Origin: JAGVSV01 sp040766135
GTDB lineage: Bacteria > Bacillota > Clostridia > Christensenellales > Aristaeellaceae
NCBI GenBank assembly: GCA_040766135.1
Contig: JAXGRA010000010.1
Location: 1-64,000 of the forward strand
Direction: 5' to 3'
DNA length: 64,000 nt
The notes below the pieces were generated by a model. That model did no database searches. It saw only the letters and a list, made by a program, of their open reading frames with translations, and was not told where the DNA came from. Positions 62,170 through 64,000 of this stretch are shown here, one piece after another. Position 1 is the stretch's first letter; the number at the start of each line of letters is the position of its first letter. Both the position numbers and the translations under genes were made by a program.

Positions 62170-62750
62170 AGATACAAAGCGCTAAATTTATCACCAGTCT
62201 GGCGCAATACGGGCTCTTCCCCGGCCGGGGGCTGCCGCAGATTGCTGTGGTAGGCCGCAGCAATGTGGGAAAAAGCACCATGATCAACACGCTGTGCGGC
62301 CAGAAGAACCTGGCCAAAACCAGCGGCACGCCGGGCAAAACGCGGCTGATCAACGTGTTTTTGCTCAACGACGCGTTTCACTTGATTGACCTGCCCGGCT
62401 ATGGGTATGCCAAGGTAAGCAAGCAGGAAATCCTGCGCTGGGGCGACATGATGCAGCAGTATTTTACGCAGGCCGATACCCTGCGCGCCGTTATCCATCT
62501 GACGGATATACGGCATGATCCCACCCGGGATGACCAGGACATGGCGCAGTTTCTGCGCGATAGCGGTATTCCGTTCATTTCGGTTGTGACCAAGGCGGAC
62601 AAGATCTCCCGCGCGCAGCGCCAGGCGCGTTTGTTTGCCACAGGCATGAAACTGGCGGTGCAACCCTTTGACCTGATTGCGTTTTCGTCTGTCACAGGGG
62701 AGGGGCGCGATAAGTTGCTGGAGCGGTTGGAAGCAGCATTGTCTACCTAA
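62166..62750 (+). CDS. engB: Ribosome biogenesis GTPase EngB (YsxC)
   Basis: A 194-residue GTPase needed for 50S subunit assembly. G1 GRSNVGKST, G2 SGTPGKT, G3 DLPGYGYA and G4 TKADK are visible. It starts at ATG 62166 with the last base of lon. lon-engB adjacency is widespread in Firmicutes. The operon ends here, before the promoter of the glutamate mutase genes. Confidence 0.97.
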   Translation: MKIQSAKFITSLAQYGLFPGRGLPQIAVVGRSNVGKSTMINTLCGQKNLAKTSGTPGKTRLINVFLLNDAFHLIDLPGYGYAKVSKQEILRWGDMMQQYFTQADTLRAVIHLTDIRHDPTRDDQDMAQFLRDSGIPFISVVTKADKISRAQRQARLFATGMKLAVQPFDLIAFSSVTGEGRDKLLERLEAALST

Positions 62751-62785
62751 AGTTAAAGCAAAAAGTGCGGTGAACGCACAACGGA

Positions 62786-62814
62786 TTGACATTATCCATC
62801 GCCGATACTATCAT
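62786..62814 (+). promoter_or_regulatory. Promoter of the glutamate mutase operon
   Basis: Perfect TTGACA (62786-62791), a 17-base spacer and TATCAT (62809-62814), 33 bases before the first start codon. Confidence 0.85.
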
Positions 62815-62825
62815 TAGTATCGGCG
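62800..62825. promoter_or_regulatory. Palindrome over the -10 box of the glutamate mutase promoter
   Basis: CGCCGATACT (62800-62809), six bases, then AGTATCGGCG (62816-62825). The perfect 10-base arms straddle the -10 box and the probable start point, which fits a repressor operator or a 5' hairpin. No regulator gene lies beside it. Confidence 0.55.
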
Positions 62826-62846
62826 ACAATCATATGGAGGAATAAT

Positions 62847-63263
62847 ATGGGTAACGGAAAAAAACTGGTGCTGGGAGTCATCGGCGCGGATGTCCATGCA
62901 GTGGGCAATCAGATACTCAACCATGCATTCCGGGAGGCCGGATTTGACGTGGTCAACTTGGGCGTCATGGTATCGCAGGAGGAGTTTATCGAGGCTGCCA
63001 TCGAATCGGCCGCTGATGCCATTTTGGTGTCCAGCCTGTACGGCCATGGTGAACTGGACTGCCAGGGCTTGCGTGAAAAATGCGATGAAGCCGGATTGAC
63101 CGGCATATTGCTGTACGTGGGCGGCAACATCGTGGTGGGCAAGCAGCCCTTTGAGGAAGTGGAAAAGCGCTTCCACGCCATGGGCTTCAACCGTGTGTTC
63201 GGGCCGGGCACGCCGCCTGAAACCACCATCAAGGCGTTGCGCGAAGATTTGCTCGGACAGTGA
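62847..63263 (+). CDS. glmS: Glutamate mutase small (B12-binding) subunit, methylaspartate mutase S
   Basis: A 138-residue cobalamin-binding subunit that, with the large subunit GlmE, converts L-glutamate to 3-methylaspartate, the first step of the methylaspartate route of glutamate fermentation. The DxHxxG base-off motif reads DVHAVG at about residues 14-19, and the S and G regions (ILVSSLYGHGE, LLYVGGNIVVGK) are present. ATG 62847 has GGAGG upstream. The next gene starts one base after its stop. Confidence 0.95.
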   Translation: MGNGKKLVLGVIGADVHAVGNQILNHAFREAGFDVVNLGVMVSQEEFIEAAIESAADAILVSSLYGHGELDCQGLREKCDEAGLTGILLYVGGNIVVGKQPFEEVEKRFHAMGFNRVFGPGTPPETTIKALREDLLGQ

Positions 63264-63264
63264 T

Positions 63265-64000
63265 ATGCGTCCTGTACTGACCATTGACTTTGGCTCCACT
63301 TACACCAAGGTGGTGGCGGTGGATGCGGATGCACCGCGTATCCTGGCCACGGCGCAGGATTTTACCACCGCCGCGACCGACCTTTCGAGTGGGTTGGACA
63401 AGGCGCTGGCTAAGCTGCATGCAAAGACCGGCCCCATGGACTATGTGGCCAAGCTGGCGTGTTCCAGCGCGGCGGGCGGTTTGCGCATGGTGGCCGTGGG
63501 GCTGGTGCCTGCGCTGACGGCGAAAGCTGCGCGCTTTGCAGCTTATGGTGCAGGTGCAAAAGTCATTGCTACCTATTCGTATGAATTGACCCGTGCCGAT
63601 GCTGAAGCCATCCGGGCGCATCGCCCGGATATTGTGCTGCTGTCCGGTGGTACCGATGGCGGCAACAAGGAAGTCATCCTCAAAAATGCGCGCATGCTGG
63701 CGGGCATCGAGGCTGGCTTTCCCGTCATTGTGGCGGGCAACCGCGCCGCGCAGGACGAATGTGCGGACATCATCGCCGCCTCGGGCAAGCCTGTGTATGG
63801 TGCGGATAATGTGATGCCCAGCCTGAACATGCTCAACGTGCGCCCGGCGCAGGACATCATCCGCCGCGTGTTTTTGGAGCGCATTGTGCTGGCCAAGGGG
63901 CTGTCCACAGCGCAGGAACTCATCGATGGCATATTGATGCCCACCCCGGCTGCGGTGCTCAATGCCCTGACGCTGCTGGCCGAAGGCACGTCCAACAGGC
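63265..64000 (+). CDS. glmL: Glutamate mutase-associated protein GlmL/MutL (partial)
   Basis: An open frame from ATG 63265 that runs past the window end, 245 residues seen. It is an ASKHA-fold ATPase: phosphate-1 DFGSTYTK at residues 8-15, and a second glycine-rich loop LLSGGTDGGNKEVI. GlmL is the usual companion of glmS and glmE in glutamate mutase operons, probably a reactivating or chaperone factor. glmE would be expected just beyond the window. Confidence 0.93.
   Translation, partial: MRPVLTIDFGSTYTKVVAVDADAPRILATAQDFTTAATDLSSGLDKALAKLHAKTGPMDYVAKLACSSAAGGLRMVAVGLVPALTAKAARFAAYGAGAKVIATYSYELTRADAEAIRAHRPDIVLLSGGTDGGNKEVILKNARMLAGIEAGFPVIVAGNRAAQDECADIIAASGKPVYGADNVMPSLNMLNVRPAQDIIRRVFLERIVLAKGLSTAQELIDGILMPTPAAVLNALTLLAEGTSNR

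Noticed and set aside
1..64000. tRNA genes, CRISPR arrays, insertion sequences, phage genes
   Set aside because: No cloverleaf-like T-arm motif, no regularly spaced repeats, and no transposase, integrase or terminal inverted repeats were noticed on either strand.

Overview
The window reads as a GC-rich anaerobic Firmicute (Bacillota, probably class Clostridia). Signs are a tRNA-Ile T-box leader before ileS, an HrcA/CIRCE heat-shock operon, a Gram-positive-type DnaK, Na+-pumping decarboxylase subunits, a B12-dependent glutamate mutase operon and TTGACA/TATAAT promoters, several with an extended TGn -10. No rRNA, tRNA, CRISPR array, phage or insertion sequence was found. Gene density is high and most genes sit in tight operons with start/stop overlaps.

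Layout: 1-6489 holds a carbohydrate ABC importer (two solute-binding protein genes with near-identical 3' ends, one frameshifted, and two permeases), a Rossmann-fold dehydrogenase/epimerase, a DapA-type aldolase and a TetR regulator. An L,D-transpeptidase follows, then uxaC on the other strand. 9204-15466: a GNAT / DUF2156 pair, pcrA and ligA. 15532-21513: rplL-rplJ (minus) behind an L10-type leader, divergent from hrcA-grpE-dnaK-dnaJ. 21661-25648: an SGNH hydrolase, a large secreted SH3/PepSY-like protein and a two-gene chromate transporter. 25707-29202 is an AT-rich island with a glycine-betaine ABC transporter in which every gene is frameshifted. 29440-30947: Na+-pump decarboxylase membrane subunits, including a 74-aa mini-copy of the OadB core. 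30952-34342: T-box and a long-form ileS. 34408-39078: an unknown secreted protein, an EamA transporter, an unknown gene, parA-parB and an orphan winged-helix protein. 39252-43201: a heterodimeric ABC exporter. 43327-49612: an oligopeptide ABC importer whose OppC-like subunit carries an extracellular SH3 domain. 49714-53788: a GNAT protein, then an alpha/beta hydrolase, a membrane-anchored Mur ligase and a D-Ala-D-Ala ligase in one operon. 53863-56171 (minus): a PucR-type regulator and an S41 protease. 56334-62750: tig-clpP-clpX-lon-engB. 62847-64000: glutamate mutase small subunit and the start of glmL.

Functionally the window joins housekeeping (replication and repair, proteostasis, translation, segregation) with sugar-acid and amino-acid catabolism and cell-envelope genes. 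The least explained pieces are the SH3-bearing OppC, the hydrolase / membrane Mur ligase / Ddl module, the 74-aa OadB mini-paralogue, and the palindromic sites over the -10 boxes of the glutamate mutase and L,D-transpeptidase promoters. All calls come from reading the sequence; no database search was run.
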